A stretch of DNA of 7,993 nt from an uncultured Roseiflexaceae bacterium (GTDB lineage: Bacteria; Chloroflexota; Chloroflexia; Chloroflexales; Roseiflexaceae): NCBI GenBank assembly GCA_903932805.1, contig CAIZHO010000485.1, positions 1 to 7,993 on the forward strand, in the 5' to 3' direction. The notes under the pieces were generated by a model. The model worked only from the letters and a program-made list of their open reading frames with translations, made no database searches and was not told where the DNA came from. A program made the position numbers and the translations under genes. Positions 1 to 6,778 of the stretch are shown one piece after another. How positions within the stretch are numbered: position 1 is the stretch's first letter; each line of letters opens with the position of its first letter.

Positions 1-4
1 CTCC

Positions 5-137
5 TAACTGTTACCTACTAACTGTTACCTACTAACTGTTACCTACTAACTGTTACCTACTAACTGTTACCTACTAACTGTTACCTACTAACTACTAACT
101 ACTAACTACTAACTGATTACTGATAACTGATAACTAA
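5..137. repeat. Heptamer-based tandem repeat array (19 units)
   Basis: The stretch is built entirely of 7-base units in one phase. From 5 to 88 a 14-base unit TAACTGTTACCTAC is repeated six times without error. It is itself two related heptamers, TAACTGT and TACCTAC. From 89 to 109 come three copies of TAACTAC, then TAACTGA, TTACTGA, TAACTGA and TAACTAA to 137. The first four bases of the window (CTCC) resemble the end of another unit, so the array may continue to the left. Neither 7 nor 14 is a multiple of three and the units contain TAA (or TAG/TAA on the minus strand), so stops occur in all frames and it is not coding. Each 14-mer holds a near-palindrome TAAC-T-GTTA. It lies 7 bases past the stop of the protease gene. 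It resembles the short tandemly repeated repetitive heptamers described in filamentous cyanobacteria in form only. Its function is unknown. Confidence 0.95.
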
Positions 138-144
138 CTAGTTC

Positions 145-1368
145 TCATCTTCCCAATGCGACGTAGCTCGATTCGATGCCGAGTGTTTCTTCTGTACTGA
201 GGGTAAATGCGACAGAGTAATCATAGTCAGGGCTTTTCGCGCCGTGCAAATCAACACCGTTTTCACGCAAGATGATCCGGCTGTTTGCAACCACCACGAC
301 ACCCAAATCCATGTCATATTGCGCTGCGGTCAACGCCGCCATGAACTTCCCATCGCTATTGGTGGTTGTACGTGCGAGTGCCGCATCGATATTGTCCTCT
401 GTGAGGGTATTGACGTCATACTCTGGCGCAAAGAAGTAGATGGTTGCATCCTCGAGATAGAATGACCGACTGTTCATTGGAAACAATGAAATTCGTCCCT
501 GCACCCATGCAGTAGGGTACAGACGAACTTCGCGCTGCAATGCAACAGCAGGTGCACCATCACAGCCGGGTTTGGGGTTCTGCAACGCATCATCGATAAT
601 GCTGTTTGCTTCATCCACCGCAATCGCATAATACATTTGGCCCGGGGAACCCATTTGGTCTGGTCGTCCCATGAACGGAACACCAATCAACTCATTTTTG
701 CTATTGACAAGTGCGCCACCAGAATTGCCGTGACCGATTATTGCGGTACTTTTGATGGCAGCATGAGGCCCATTGATGGTGGCATCTCCCTTGCCGAATT
801 TCACTAACCCAGCAATCTTGCCATCGGTGACGGTCAATGTCGATCCGCCAAACGACGGGTACCCCACCGCCCGTACTGCGTCTTCGATTGCAGGACTCCC
901 AGCTTGGATTGTCATAGCCGGGAGATTGAGACATTCGGTGGGCGATGCCCCGGTTTTGGTGCGCACGATTTGGAGCACTGCCAAATCGGCATCTGCTTTG
1001 GTCGCCACCACCTGGGCATAATACTTGAACTCCGGCGGCGACCCATAGCTTGAGGTCATATGTACCTCGAGCATTTTGTCGGGATTGCTGAATTCTTTGG
1101 TCTGTGTATCGGCCACACAATGAAAATTGGTCAGGATGATGCCTCGTGGGTCGATGATGGTACCAGAACAGCCGCTAAACTGCAGATATTGATCGTCGAG
1201 ACTGACCAGCTCCACCACACTCGGGGCAATATCGGTCACCGACGCAAAATCGCCGGTCGCATAGGGGAGTTCACCTTCTGTCGTTGCACACCCTGCCAGC
1301 GTTACCAATATGACCAGTGGCAGCAGGAGCCTGGGCACCATGTGATTAGCGGTTTGTCGTGTAGCCAT
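145..1368 (-). CDS. Trypsin-like serine protease lipoprotein with C-terminal regulatory-like domain
   Basis: This is a predicted secreted serine endopeptidase of the chymotrypsin/DegP fold, 407 residues, anchored to the outer face of the membrane by lipid. A hydrophobic stretch (about 12-26) ends in the lipobox LAGC, with Cys27 as the lipid site. The catalytic triad is visible: His83 in TNFHC, Asp128 in ADLAVLQ and Ser216 in GHGNSGGAL. Cys67 and Cys84 match the disulfide that brackets the histidine in chymotrypsin. Residues about 275-375 look like a carboxypeptidase-regulatory-like beta-sandwich (GRIS, then LEDATIYFF, then NSDGKF), not a PDZ domain. The ATG at 1368 was chosen over one 14 codons upstream because a strong AGGAGGT lies 5 bases before it and the signal peptide then has normal length. 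The gene overlaps the upstream hydrolase gene by 23 bases and is last in its operon. The substrate is unknown. Confidence 0.88.
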   Translation of the reverse strand: MATRQTANHMVPRLLLPLVILVTLAGCATTEGELPYATGDFASVTDIAPSVVELVSLDDQYLQFSGCSGTIIDPRGIILTNFHCVADTQTKEFSNPDKMLEVHMTSSYGSPPEFKYYAQVVATKADADLAVLQIVRTKTGASPTECLNLPAMTIQAGSPAIEDAVRAVGYPSFGGSTLTVTDGKIAGLVKFGKGDATINGPHAAIKSTAIIGHGNSGGALVNSKNELIGVPFMGRPDQMGSPGQMYYAIAVDEANSIIDDALQNPKPGCDGAPAVALQREVRLYPTAWVQGRISLFPMNSRSFYLEDATIYFFAPEYDVNTLTEDNIDAALARTTTNSDGKFMAALTAAQYDMDLGVVVVANSRIILRENGVDLHGAKSPDYDYSVAFTLSTEETLGIESSYVALGR

Positions 1369-2416
1369 CGAGCACCTCCTCAAACCCATCATTTGCCTGC
1401 CACAATGCACTACTCACCTGGGCACTAATCACGTGGTGCCGTGCCGGGGTGCGCACAGGCCAGGTGCGATTGCTCAGCAATGCCCAACAATAGCCACGCA
1501 CCGGCACAATCGCAACGACCGGCCCCGTAAACCCCGTGTGTGCTGCCGTTGCATCGACCGCCACCCCCATAAACGTATCGCGCGCGACCATCCAGCCCAA
1601 TCCACACCCCAACTGTCCCGTGGGACTCTGGTTCGTGACCGCCGTCTGCGCCAACGCGCGCGGGATCCCCCATGGTGACGTCCCGGTGAGGGTTGCGAGC
1701 CAGCCTTGCCCGAAGCGGATGGCGTCTCCGACTGGCCCAAAGAGCCCCGCATGACCGCTGACCCCACCCAACACGGCGGTGCTCTCGTCGTGGACGGTCC
1801 CATGCACCACGCCGCGGATCGGGTCGCGTTCGGTGGGCGGGATATGCGGCCATAGGGTCATGGGCGGGTTGAACTGCGTCTGGAGCATCTGCGCCGGTTC
1901 GAGCACCAACGCCCGCAACGCATCGGCCAATACAAGTCCCGTGACCGCGCTGATGACCCGCCCCAACAACAACGAGTTCACGTTGGCATAGGCCACCTGT
2001 GTCCCCGGCGGGCAGCTGGGGAGCGTGGCCAATACCGTCTGCCACAACGCATCTGCTCCCTGTTGCGCAACCGTCGACAAACGCACATCAAGGCCCGCGG
2101 TATGGGTCAACAGATGCGCAATTGTCACCGCTGTCGCCCGCGTCGGCACATACTGGGCAACGGGTTCATGCAGCGCCATACGTCCCGTGGCAATCAGGCG
2201 CAATGCAGCAGTCGCACAGACGATTTTGGTGAGTGACGCCCAGTCATACAGGGTATCGATGGTCACCGCAGGGGTGTGCGCGTCGTACTGGTGAAAGCCA
2301 AAGGCGCGCTGTCGCATCGACCCGTCGGGCATGCCCACGGCATGCACTGCCCCGGGGAAGACTCCTTGCGCGACCCCAGCGGTCAACATCGTTGCAATCG
2401 CAGCACGAGCCATCAT
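1346..2416 (-). CDS. Serine hydrolase, class C beta-lactamase-like family
   Basis: This is a 356-residue member of the serine beta-lactamase/penicillin-binding-like superfamily (AmpC/EstB type). Such proteins act as esterases, amidases or peptidases, and most are not antibiotic resistance enzymes. The three active-site motifs are present: Ser61-Leu-Thr-Lys64 (nucleophile and base), Tyr143-Ala-Asn145, and His293-Thr-Gly295 in place of Lys-Thr-Gly. A central block, PTERDPIRG then VHDEST, LGG and SGHAGLFG, is typical of this subfamily, as is the late SNRTWP. No signal peptide is visible, so it is probably cytoplasmic. The start is the first of two adjacent ATGs at 2416. It overlaps the stop of the upstream gene as ATGA, and the remaining N-terminus begins at the usual place in the fold. 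A GTG at 2452 is possible but adds 12 unlike residues. The substrate is unknown. A muropeptide or peptide ester is possible but is not shown by the sequence. Confidence 0.88.
   Translation of the reverse strand: MMARAAIATMLTAGVAQGVFPGAVHAVGMPDGSMRQRAFGFHQYDAHTPAVTIDTLYDWASLTKIVCATAALRLIATGRMALHEPVAQYVPTRATAVTIAHLLTHTAGLDVRLSTVAQQGADALWQTVLATLPSCPPGTQVAYANVNSLLLGRVISAVTGLVLADALRALVLEPAQMLQTQFNPPMTLWPHIPPTERDPIRGVVHGTVHDESTAVLGGVSGHAGLFGPVGDAIRFGQGWLATLTGTSPWGIPRALAQTAVTNQSPTGQLGCGLGWMVARDTFMGVAVDATAAHTGFTGPVVAIVPVRGYCWALLSNRTWPVRTPARHHVISAQVSSALWQANDGFEEVLDGYTTNR
1374..1380 (-). promoter_or_regulatory. Shine-Dalgarno that sets the protease start
   Basis: AGGAGGT on the minus strand, 5 bases before the ATG at 1368. 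It lies inside the 3' end of the upstream serine hydrolase gene and decides the start against an upstream in-frame ATG at 1410. Such an internal site allows re-initiation by ribosomes finishing the upstream gene. Confidence 0.85.
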
Positions 2417-4017
2417 GGCGTCGGCGCACACGCCGGTCGCGCCGTCAACCACCCACCAGCACTGACATTCACCCCGTTTGCCTCACCGGTACCGGTCGGG
2501 TTGTTTTTGGGGTGGTACGGCCCCGTTGCGGCATTCCACCAATTGGTGCGTGCGTCCAACCCGACATTACTGACGACAACACGCGGTGGTCCATATACCA
2601 CTCGGTGCCCCGAAAAGACACTCTGGCGCACGGTCAAGCCAATCCCGGGCACCGATGGACCGGCGCTGACAATACGCAAGGCGGTATCGCCACCATGGAA
2701 GGTGGTGCACTGAACCGCTCCCGTCATCGTCCCACCATTCAGCAAGACCACATTGGTCCCGCTCGTCCCAACGAGATTTGCGCCGGTCATGTCGAACTGG
2801 AGCTGCGACAGTGCACCCGTCTGGTCGACTGCTATCTGCGATCCACTCCCACCGCTGTTTGGGCCGATCCGGCTCGCCTCGACCAAAATACTCCCGTTTG
2901 CCGTGTACGTCGTATCGATCATCGCGCCAAAGGCGACATCGTTGTCCCGAATTGTGCTCTTTTGCAGCGAAAACACCGCATCAGTCAGGCGAATATGACC
3001 ACGGTTATTTTTGAGTTCACTATCTGCGATGCGCAGTGTCCCGATCTCAACCGACACTAACGTCCCGGCAGCGCCACCGTTGGTGATCACGCTGTCATTG
3101 ACCGTCATCACCCCGTCTTCGCGCACATACACCCCACCCCAGGGTTGGGCTGTCTCGTTGGCATTGGTCACATACACGGGTTGCCCCTTGGTACCGTTCA
3201 AACGCAAGGTCCCATCGACATAGATCGACACACCAGCCGACAGTTTGATGGTTGTGTTCGGCTCGATGATGAGCTGTGAACCCACAGGGATCAATATATC
3301 TTTGGTAACTGCGCGCAACCCGCTCCACGACACCGAGCCACTGATAACATCCAGCGGCGGTACGGTAGCGGTCGGTACGACCGTCGGCTCGGCAGTTGGC
3401 TCAATAATGACTTGTTCGGTCGCAGCAACCTCAGGAGTTGCCGTTGCTTCAACAAGATACGGATCAGGAGTAGGAGTGGCTTTTGGATCAGGGACGCTAA
3501 AATCCGGAGTCGGATATATAGGTTGGTCAGCGGGCAGTGTCGGTTCAATACTCTCGGGTGGTGGGATAACTTCGGTCGGGAATACTTCTTGCGTCGGTTC
3601 GACGTATTCCATCGTCGCAGTTGGGACCTCTTCAGCTTCGTCGAGCGGGATTTCGTCTTGGTTGCCTGCGGGGGTCAACAGCAAATAATCGGTACTTATG
3701 CGTGGTCGCTTACCGATAGCTGTTGCCGTTGGTGCGGGATTCGCCGATTGTTCGGCTTCATCAGATGCCATGTCACCTTCGCTGGTCGGAACAATCGCGG
3801 CGTCACCTTCTCCGTTTGGCAATACCGTCCCTTCGACAGGGGTCGGTTGTGGCGTGCCTGCAGAGGCATCGGGTGCTGATGGTGTTACAGTGCCGTCAGC
3901 GGTGGCGACTGTGGCCGGCGCCCAATCGATCCCACGAATCCCAAAAAACGCAGCCGCGGCCAATACCGCAACTACGGCTCCTGCGAGCAATATTTTGTCG
4001 ATGAGACTATCATTCAT
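2413..4017 (-). CDS. Membrane-anchored surface protein with Pro/Thr linker and beta-helix domain
   Basis: This 534-residue protein has a short cytoplasmic start, one transmembrane segment (about 9-27, very rich in Ala and Val), a long Pro/Thr/Glu-rich spacer (about 35-222) and a C-terminal right-handed parallel beta-helix (about 225-534). The helix part starts with the usual pattern of a first rung (VPVG-like, IIEPNTTIKLSAG, VDGTLRLNG) and goes on with repeated Val/Ile-Asn/Asp-Ser rungs. It ends with NWWNAATGPYHP (from 492), a cap motif common in such proteins. No lyase or other catalytic residues could be assigned, so a binding or structural role outside the cell is likely. The ATG at 4017 was chosen because AAAGG lies 8 bases upstream. 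A GTG at 4041 lacks a ribosome site. It is first in a three-gene operon and divergent from recA. P/T linkers of this kind are frequent in Chloroflexota surface proteins. Confidence 0.85.
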   Translation of the reverse strand: MNDSLIDKILLAGAVVAVLAAAAFFGIRGIDWAPATVATADGTVTPSAPDASAGTPQPTPVEGTVLPNGEGDAAIVPTSEGDMASDEAEQSANPAPTATAIGKRPRISTDYLLLTPAGNQDEIPLDEAEEVPTATMEYVEPTQEVFPTEVIPPPESIEPTLPADQPIYPTPDFSVPDPKATPTPDPYLVEATATPEVAATEQVIIEPTAEPTVVPTATVPPLDVISGSVSWSGLRAVTKDILIPVGSQLIIEPNTTIKLSAGVSIYVDGTLRLNGTKGQPVYVTNANETAQPWGGVYVREDGVMTVNDSVITNGGAAGTLVSVEIGTLRIADSELKNNRGHIRLTDAVFSLQKSTIRDNDVAFGAMIDTTYTANGSILVEASRIGPNSGGSGSQIAVDQTGALSQLQFDMTGANLVGTSGTNVVLLNGGTMTGAVQCTTFHGGDTALRIVSAGPSVPGIGLTVRQSVFSGHRVVYGPPRVVVSNVGLDARTNWWNAATGPYHPKNNPTGTGEANGVNVSAGGWLTARPACAPTP

Positions 4018-4098
4018 CGCGCATGCCTTTGAGTCGCTCACGAAAAACTACAATACTGCTAGTGTACCATATGCCGTTTCTCCCCCTAGTCAGACCCC

Positions 4099-4127
4099 TT
4101 GACAAAGTCGAACTTTTGTTCTAAAAT
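4099..4127 (+). promoter_or_regulatory. Sigma-70 promoter of recA
   Basis: A perfect -35 box TTGACA (4099-4104) and a -10 box TAAAAT (4122-4127, 5 of 6 consensus bases) are separated by exactly 17 bases. The transcript should begin near 4133-4135. The spacer contains the LexA-type operator, so repressor binding would block RNA polymerase directly. I could not find a convincing promoter for the divergent minus-strand operon in the same gap. Confidence 0.85.
4109..4121 (+). promoter_or_regulatory. LexA operator (SOS box)
   Basis: CGAACTTTTGTTC holds perfect half-sites GAAC and GTTC four bases apart. This is the Gram-positive/Actinobacterial type of LexA box (Bacillus consensus CGAACRNRYGTTYC), not the E. 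coli CTGT-N8-ACAG type. It sits wholly between the -35 and -10 boxes of recA, the place expected for SOS repression. lexA itself is not in the window. Confidence 0.82.
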
Positions 4128-4196
4128 CCCCCTATGTCAGACACCACCCTGACACGACCGTCCGCAAATACGAGAGCGCCCACGTGGCAGCCAAAC

Positions 4197-4201
4197 AGGA
4201 G
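4197..4201 (+). promoter_or_regulatory. Shine-Dalgarno that sets the recA start
   Basis: AGGAG lies 7 bases before the ATG at 4209. The in-frame ATG at 4134 has no ribosome site and lies at the predicted transcript start, so this site favours 4209 as the main RecA start. Confidence 0.8.
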
Positions 4202-4208
4202 CACGAGC

Positions 4209-5327
4209 ATGGCAAAAGCAACATCCGACAAAACAGCCGCCCAAGCCGCCCAAGCAGGCGCACTGGCCAACAGTTCCGAAAAGGAAAAAGCGTTGGCAAC
4301 GGCGATGAGTCAAATAGACCGCAAATACGGCAAAGGGTCCATCATGAAGATGGGCGAAGGCAGCAACAAACTGACCATCGACGTCATCCCAACCGGCTCA
4401 ATCGCGCTCGACATCGCCCTCGGTGCCGGTGGCGTTCCGCGCGGTCGGGTCGTCGAGATATACGGACCCGAGTCAAGCGGCAAAACCACATTGGCACAGC
4501 ACATCGTCGCCGAAGCCCAACGCATGGGGGGCACAGCGGCATTCATCGACGCCGAACACGCATTCGACCCCGCCTATGCCGCCCGCTGCGGTGTCAACAT
4601 CGATGCATTGCTGGTGTCACAACCCGACTTCGGTGAACAAGCCCTCGAAATCTGCGAAACACTGGTTCGTTCCAACGCTGTTGACGTCATCATCATCGAC
4701 TCTGTGGCCGCACTCGTCCCTCGTGCCGAAATCGAAGGCGATATGGGTGACTCACTGCCCGGTTTGCAGGCCCGGCTGATGAGCCAAGCACTCCGCAAGC
4801 TCTCAGGTGCAATCAGCAAATCCAAAACCGTCGTCATCTTCCTCAATCAACTGCGTATGAAGATCGGTGTCATGTTCGGCTCCCCCGAGACAACCACCGG
4901 CGGTCAAGCGCTCAAATTTTACGCATCGGTCCGGCTCGACATCCGTCGTATCGAGACGCTCAAGAGTGGCACTGATCCGATCGGCAGCCGCGTGCGGGTC
5001 AAAGTCGTCAAAAACAAAATCGCACCGCCGTTCCGCCAAGCCGAGTTCGACATCATGGCCAACGAAGGCATCTCCCGCGCGGGGAGCATCCTCGACATGG
5101 CGACCGAGATGGAGTTGGTCCGCAAGAGCGGTGCATGGTTCTACCTCGGCGAAGACCGCCTTGGTCAGGGCCGCGAGAACGCCAAGCAGTTCCTCGCCGA
5201 GAACCCACATCTCCTCGATGAGGTCGAACGCCAAATCAAAGCGACCGCGATGGACCGTGGCACCATGGGCGTCGCCAAGGTCGTCCCCACCGAAGAAGAC
5301 GGCGATGCATTCTTCGAAGAAGAATAA
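4209..5327 (+). CDS. recA: RecA recombinase
   Basis: RecA coats single-stranded DNA, uses ATP to pair and exchange strands with a homologous duplex, and triggers LexA self-cleavage in the SOS response. The 372-residue product has the usual parts: an N-terminal helix region with the RecA motif [12 protein letters not shown], Walker A GPESSGKT (86-93), Walker B VIIIDS (160-165), the L1 loop ([14 protein letters not shown]), the L2 region from [12 protein letters not shown] through PETTTGG, and an acidic C-terminal tail ([11 protein letters not shown]). About 40 residues of Ala/Lys/Ser-rich sequence precede the core. The ATG at 4209 was chosen for its AGGAG site. An in-frame ATG at 4134 would add 25 residues unlike RecA. 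Expression should be SOS-controlled through the LexA box. It is followed by recX with an overlap. L1 has Leu-Pro where E. coli has His-Met, a variant known from alphaproteobacterial RecA. Confidence 0.98.
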   Translation: MAKATSDKTAAQAAQAGALANSSEKEKALATAMSQIDRKYGKGSIMKMGEGSNKLTIDVIPTGSIALDIALGAGGVPRGRVVEIYGPESSGKTTLAQHIVAEAQRMGGTAAFIDAEHAFDPAYAARCGVNIDALLVSQPDFGEQALEICETLVRSNAVDVIIIDSVAALVPRAEIEGDMGDSLPGLQARLMSQALRKLSGAISKSKTVVIFLNQLRMKIGVMFGSPETTTGGQALKFYASVRLDIRRIETLKSGTDPIGSRVRVKVVKNKIAPPFRQAEFDIMANEGISRAGSILDMATEMELVRKSGAWFYLGEDRLGQGRENAKQFLAENPHLLDEVERQIKATAMDRGTMGVAKVVPTEEDGDAFFEEE

Positions 5328-6015
5328 CGCCAACCCACGGCCGGGTGTGGTCACCGCAATCCGGGCCCAAGTGCGCCAGAGCCAAAGTGTGTCGATCGAC
5401 ATCGATGGCGAGTTCGCAATCGGCGTTTCGCTCGATACGCTGGCTCACGAAGGTATCTTCGTGGGCCAGCATCTTGATCAGCAACACGTCGAACGCCTCG
5501 TCGCGAGCGACAATTACGACCATGCCAAACAATCAGCCCTGCGCCTGCTCGAAATACGCCCGCGAAGCCTCCGTGAATTAACCGATCGTCTACGCCAAAA
5601 AGCATACGACACCACAACCATCACTGCGGTCTGTGCACGCCTCACCGAAGCAGGTCTCATCGATGACCACGCCTTTGCGACCTATCTCGTCGAACAACGC
5701 CTCCGGACTGCGAGCCGCGGCAGCGGCGCCATTGCACGAGACCTCTATAAACACGGCATTCCCCGAGACGCAATCTCAACCATCTCGCAACAGCACGACA
5801 TCGGTGCATCCGACGCAGATCATGCACTGCTCCATGCGCGCAAACTTGCCAACCGCCTGCGTGGCCTCGACAAAGCAACCTACACCCGACGCCTCAGTGG
5901 GGTGTTGCTCCGGCGCGGCTATCCGATGAGCGCAGTACGTGCGGCCGTCCAGACCTGCTGGGCAGAACGCAGTGACGACGCACCTCCCCATTACACCGAA
6001 CCCGAAGACCGCTGA
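5305..6015 (+). CDS. recX: RecX, regulator of RecA
   Basis: RecX proteins bind in the groove of RecA filaments and limit or remodel them. The product is all-helical after a short beta-rich N-terminal part (about 15-60: an [15 protein letters not shown] strand pair, then a [11 protein letters not shown] turn). It then shows tandem three-helix modules: residues 74-118 ([15 protein letters not shown], then a leucine-rich stretch ending in TEAGLIDD), 121-160 ([20 protein letters not shown]) and 175-220 ([20 protein letters not shown]). The start is uncertain. An ATG at 5305 lies inside the recA 3' end and gives 236 residues and a 23-base overlap. A GTG at 5347, 20 bases past the recA stop, gives 222 residues and still keeps the whole domain. 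No strong ribosome site favours either, and coupling to recA translation is likely. Position right behind recA supports the call. Confidence 0.88.
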   Translation: MHSSKKNNANPRPGVVTAIRAQVRQSQSVSIDIDGEFAIGVSLDTLAHEGIFVGQHLDQQHVERLVASDNYDHAKQSALRLLEIRPRSLRELTDRLRQKAYDTTTITAVCARLTEAGLIDDHAFATYLVEQRLRTASRGSGAIARDLYKHGIPRDAISTISQQHDIGASDADHALLHARKLANRLRGLDKATYTRRLSGVLLRRGYPMSAVRAAVQTCWAERSDDAPPHYTEPEDR

Positions 6016-6079
6016 CCGGTTTGCGTCCACCGCGAATCTCCGTCACAATAGAGCAATACATCATTTGTTGGAGCGCATC

Positions 6080-6751
6080 ATGCCAGATATTCAATTCCTT
6101 GGCCACGCATGCTTTCGGATCCGCGGGCGCGATGGCGTGGTATTGATGGACCCCGTTGATCGCACCAGTGGGTACGACATCGGCAAACCCACCGCCTCGA
6201 TAGTGACGGTCAGCCACCCTCACGACGACCACAACAACACCAGCGTGGTCAAGCCACTCAAAGAGACGCTCAATATCTTTACCGGCCCCGGCGAATACGA
6301 AGTGGGTGGCATCTTGGTAACCGGTGTACGGACCTACCACGACAAAAAAAAGGGTGCAGAATTCGGCAATAACACCGTTTTCGTCGCGCACATCGACGAT
6401 GTCGCCTTTGCCCATCTCGGCGATTTGGCACACGAGCTTACTGCCGCCCAAGTCGAAGAAATCGGTGATATCGACGTGCTCTTTCTGCCCGTCGGCGGCA
6501 ACGAATCGCTCAACGCAAACGATGCATCCGCAGTGATTGCCCAACTCGAGCCGCGGATTGTGATCCCTATGCACTACGCCGGCGAACAAGCAGTCATGGA
6601 CAATCCGCTCGATAGCATCGACCGCTTTCTGCAAGCACACAGCATCAAAGAGCCCGTGTTCGAGGACAAACTCACCGTCACCGCAGCAAATTTGCCACCT
6701 GCCGGCGGCTCAGCCAAAATCGTCCTCCTCAAACCGACTGCAAGCACATGA
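6080..6751 (+). CDS. Metallo-beta-lactamase-fold metal-dependent hydrolase (COG2220/UlaG-like)
   Basis: This is a 223-residue compact member of the metallo-beta-lactamase superfamily, in the group of soluble Zn-dependent hydrolases related to UlaG. It begins with the typical IQFLGHACFRI strand. The metal motif HxHxDH is present as His46-Pro-His48-Asp-Asp50-His51. Further likely ligands are His112 (AHLGD), Asp148 (in NANDA) and His165 (IPMHY). PVGG at 137-140 is also usual in this group. No signal peptide is seen, so it is cytoplasmic. The ATG at 6080 has GGAG 6 bases upstream. It starts 64 bases after recX and ends 123 bases before pyrG, and it may be read from the recA promoter, as no terminator is obvious in the gap. 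The substrate is unknown. Phosphodiesters, lactones and other esters are all used in this superfamily. Confidence 0.9.
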   Translation: MPDIQFLGHACFRIRGRDGVVLMDPVDRTSGYDIGKPTASIVTVSHPHDDHNNTSVVKPLKETLNIFTGPGEYEVGGILVTGVRTYHDKKKGAEFGNNTVFVAHIDDVAFAHLGDLAHELTAAQVEEIGDIDVLFLPVGGNESLNANDASAVIAQLEPRIVIPMHYAGEQAVMDNPLDSIDRFLQAHSIKEPVFEDKLTVTAANLPPAGGSAKIVLLKPTAST

Positions 6752-6765
6752 GGTGCAAATGAGTA

Positions 6766-6774
6766 TGCTAGAAT
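6766..6774 (+). promoter_or_regulatory. Extended -10 promoter for pyrG
   Basis: TGCTAGAAT (TG at 6766-6767, TAGAAT at 6769-6774) fits the extended -10 element, and the TA just before it adds to the match. No -35 box is seen at the right distance, as is common for this promoter class. The transcript would start near 6781 and have a leader of about 94 bases. No better promoter was found between the hairpin at 6813-6836 and the start codon. Confidence 0.5.
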
Positions 6775-6778
6775 AGAA

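Noticed and set aside
1..140. CRISPR array
   Set aside because: The units are 7 and 14 bases long and directly adjacent, with no unique spacers. It is a simple tandem repeat.
1346..2416. Beta-lactam resistance gene
   Set aside because: The motifs fit the wider AmpC/EstB-like hydrolase family with HTG for KTG and no export signal. Nothing in the sequence supports drug hydrolysis.
2233..3060. Open frame of 275 codons on the plus strand
   Set aside because: It is antisense to the beta-helix and hydrolase genes, Arg/Pro/His-rich and without domain features.
4018..4098. Promoter for the minus-strand operon
   Set aside because: The best -10-like string is TACACT (4066-4061), but no -35 box lies at a fitting distance. 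The operon must have a promoter, but I cannot place it.
4803..5402. Open frame of 199 codons on the minus strand inside recA
   Set aside because: It is fully antisense to conserved RecA sequence and shows no ribosome site or family motif.
6021..6049. Promoter before the metal-dependent hydrolase gene (TTGCGT, 17 bases, CACAAT)
   Set aside because: Both boxes match the consensus poorly. Such matches arise by chance.
5894..6640. Long open frame on the minus strand (248 codons) under recX and the hydrolase
   Set aside because: It is antisense to two genes with clear family motifs and its protein resembles nothing known. It is a shadow frame caused by codon bias.
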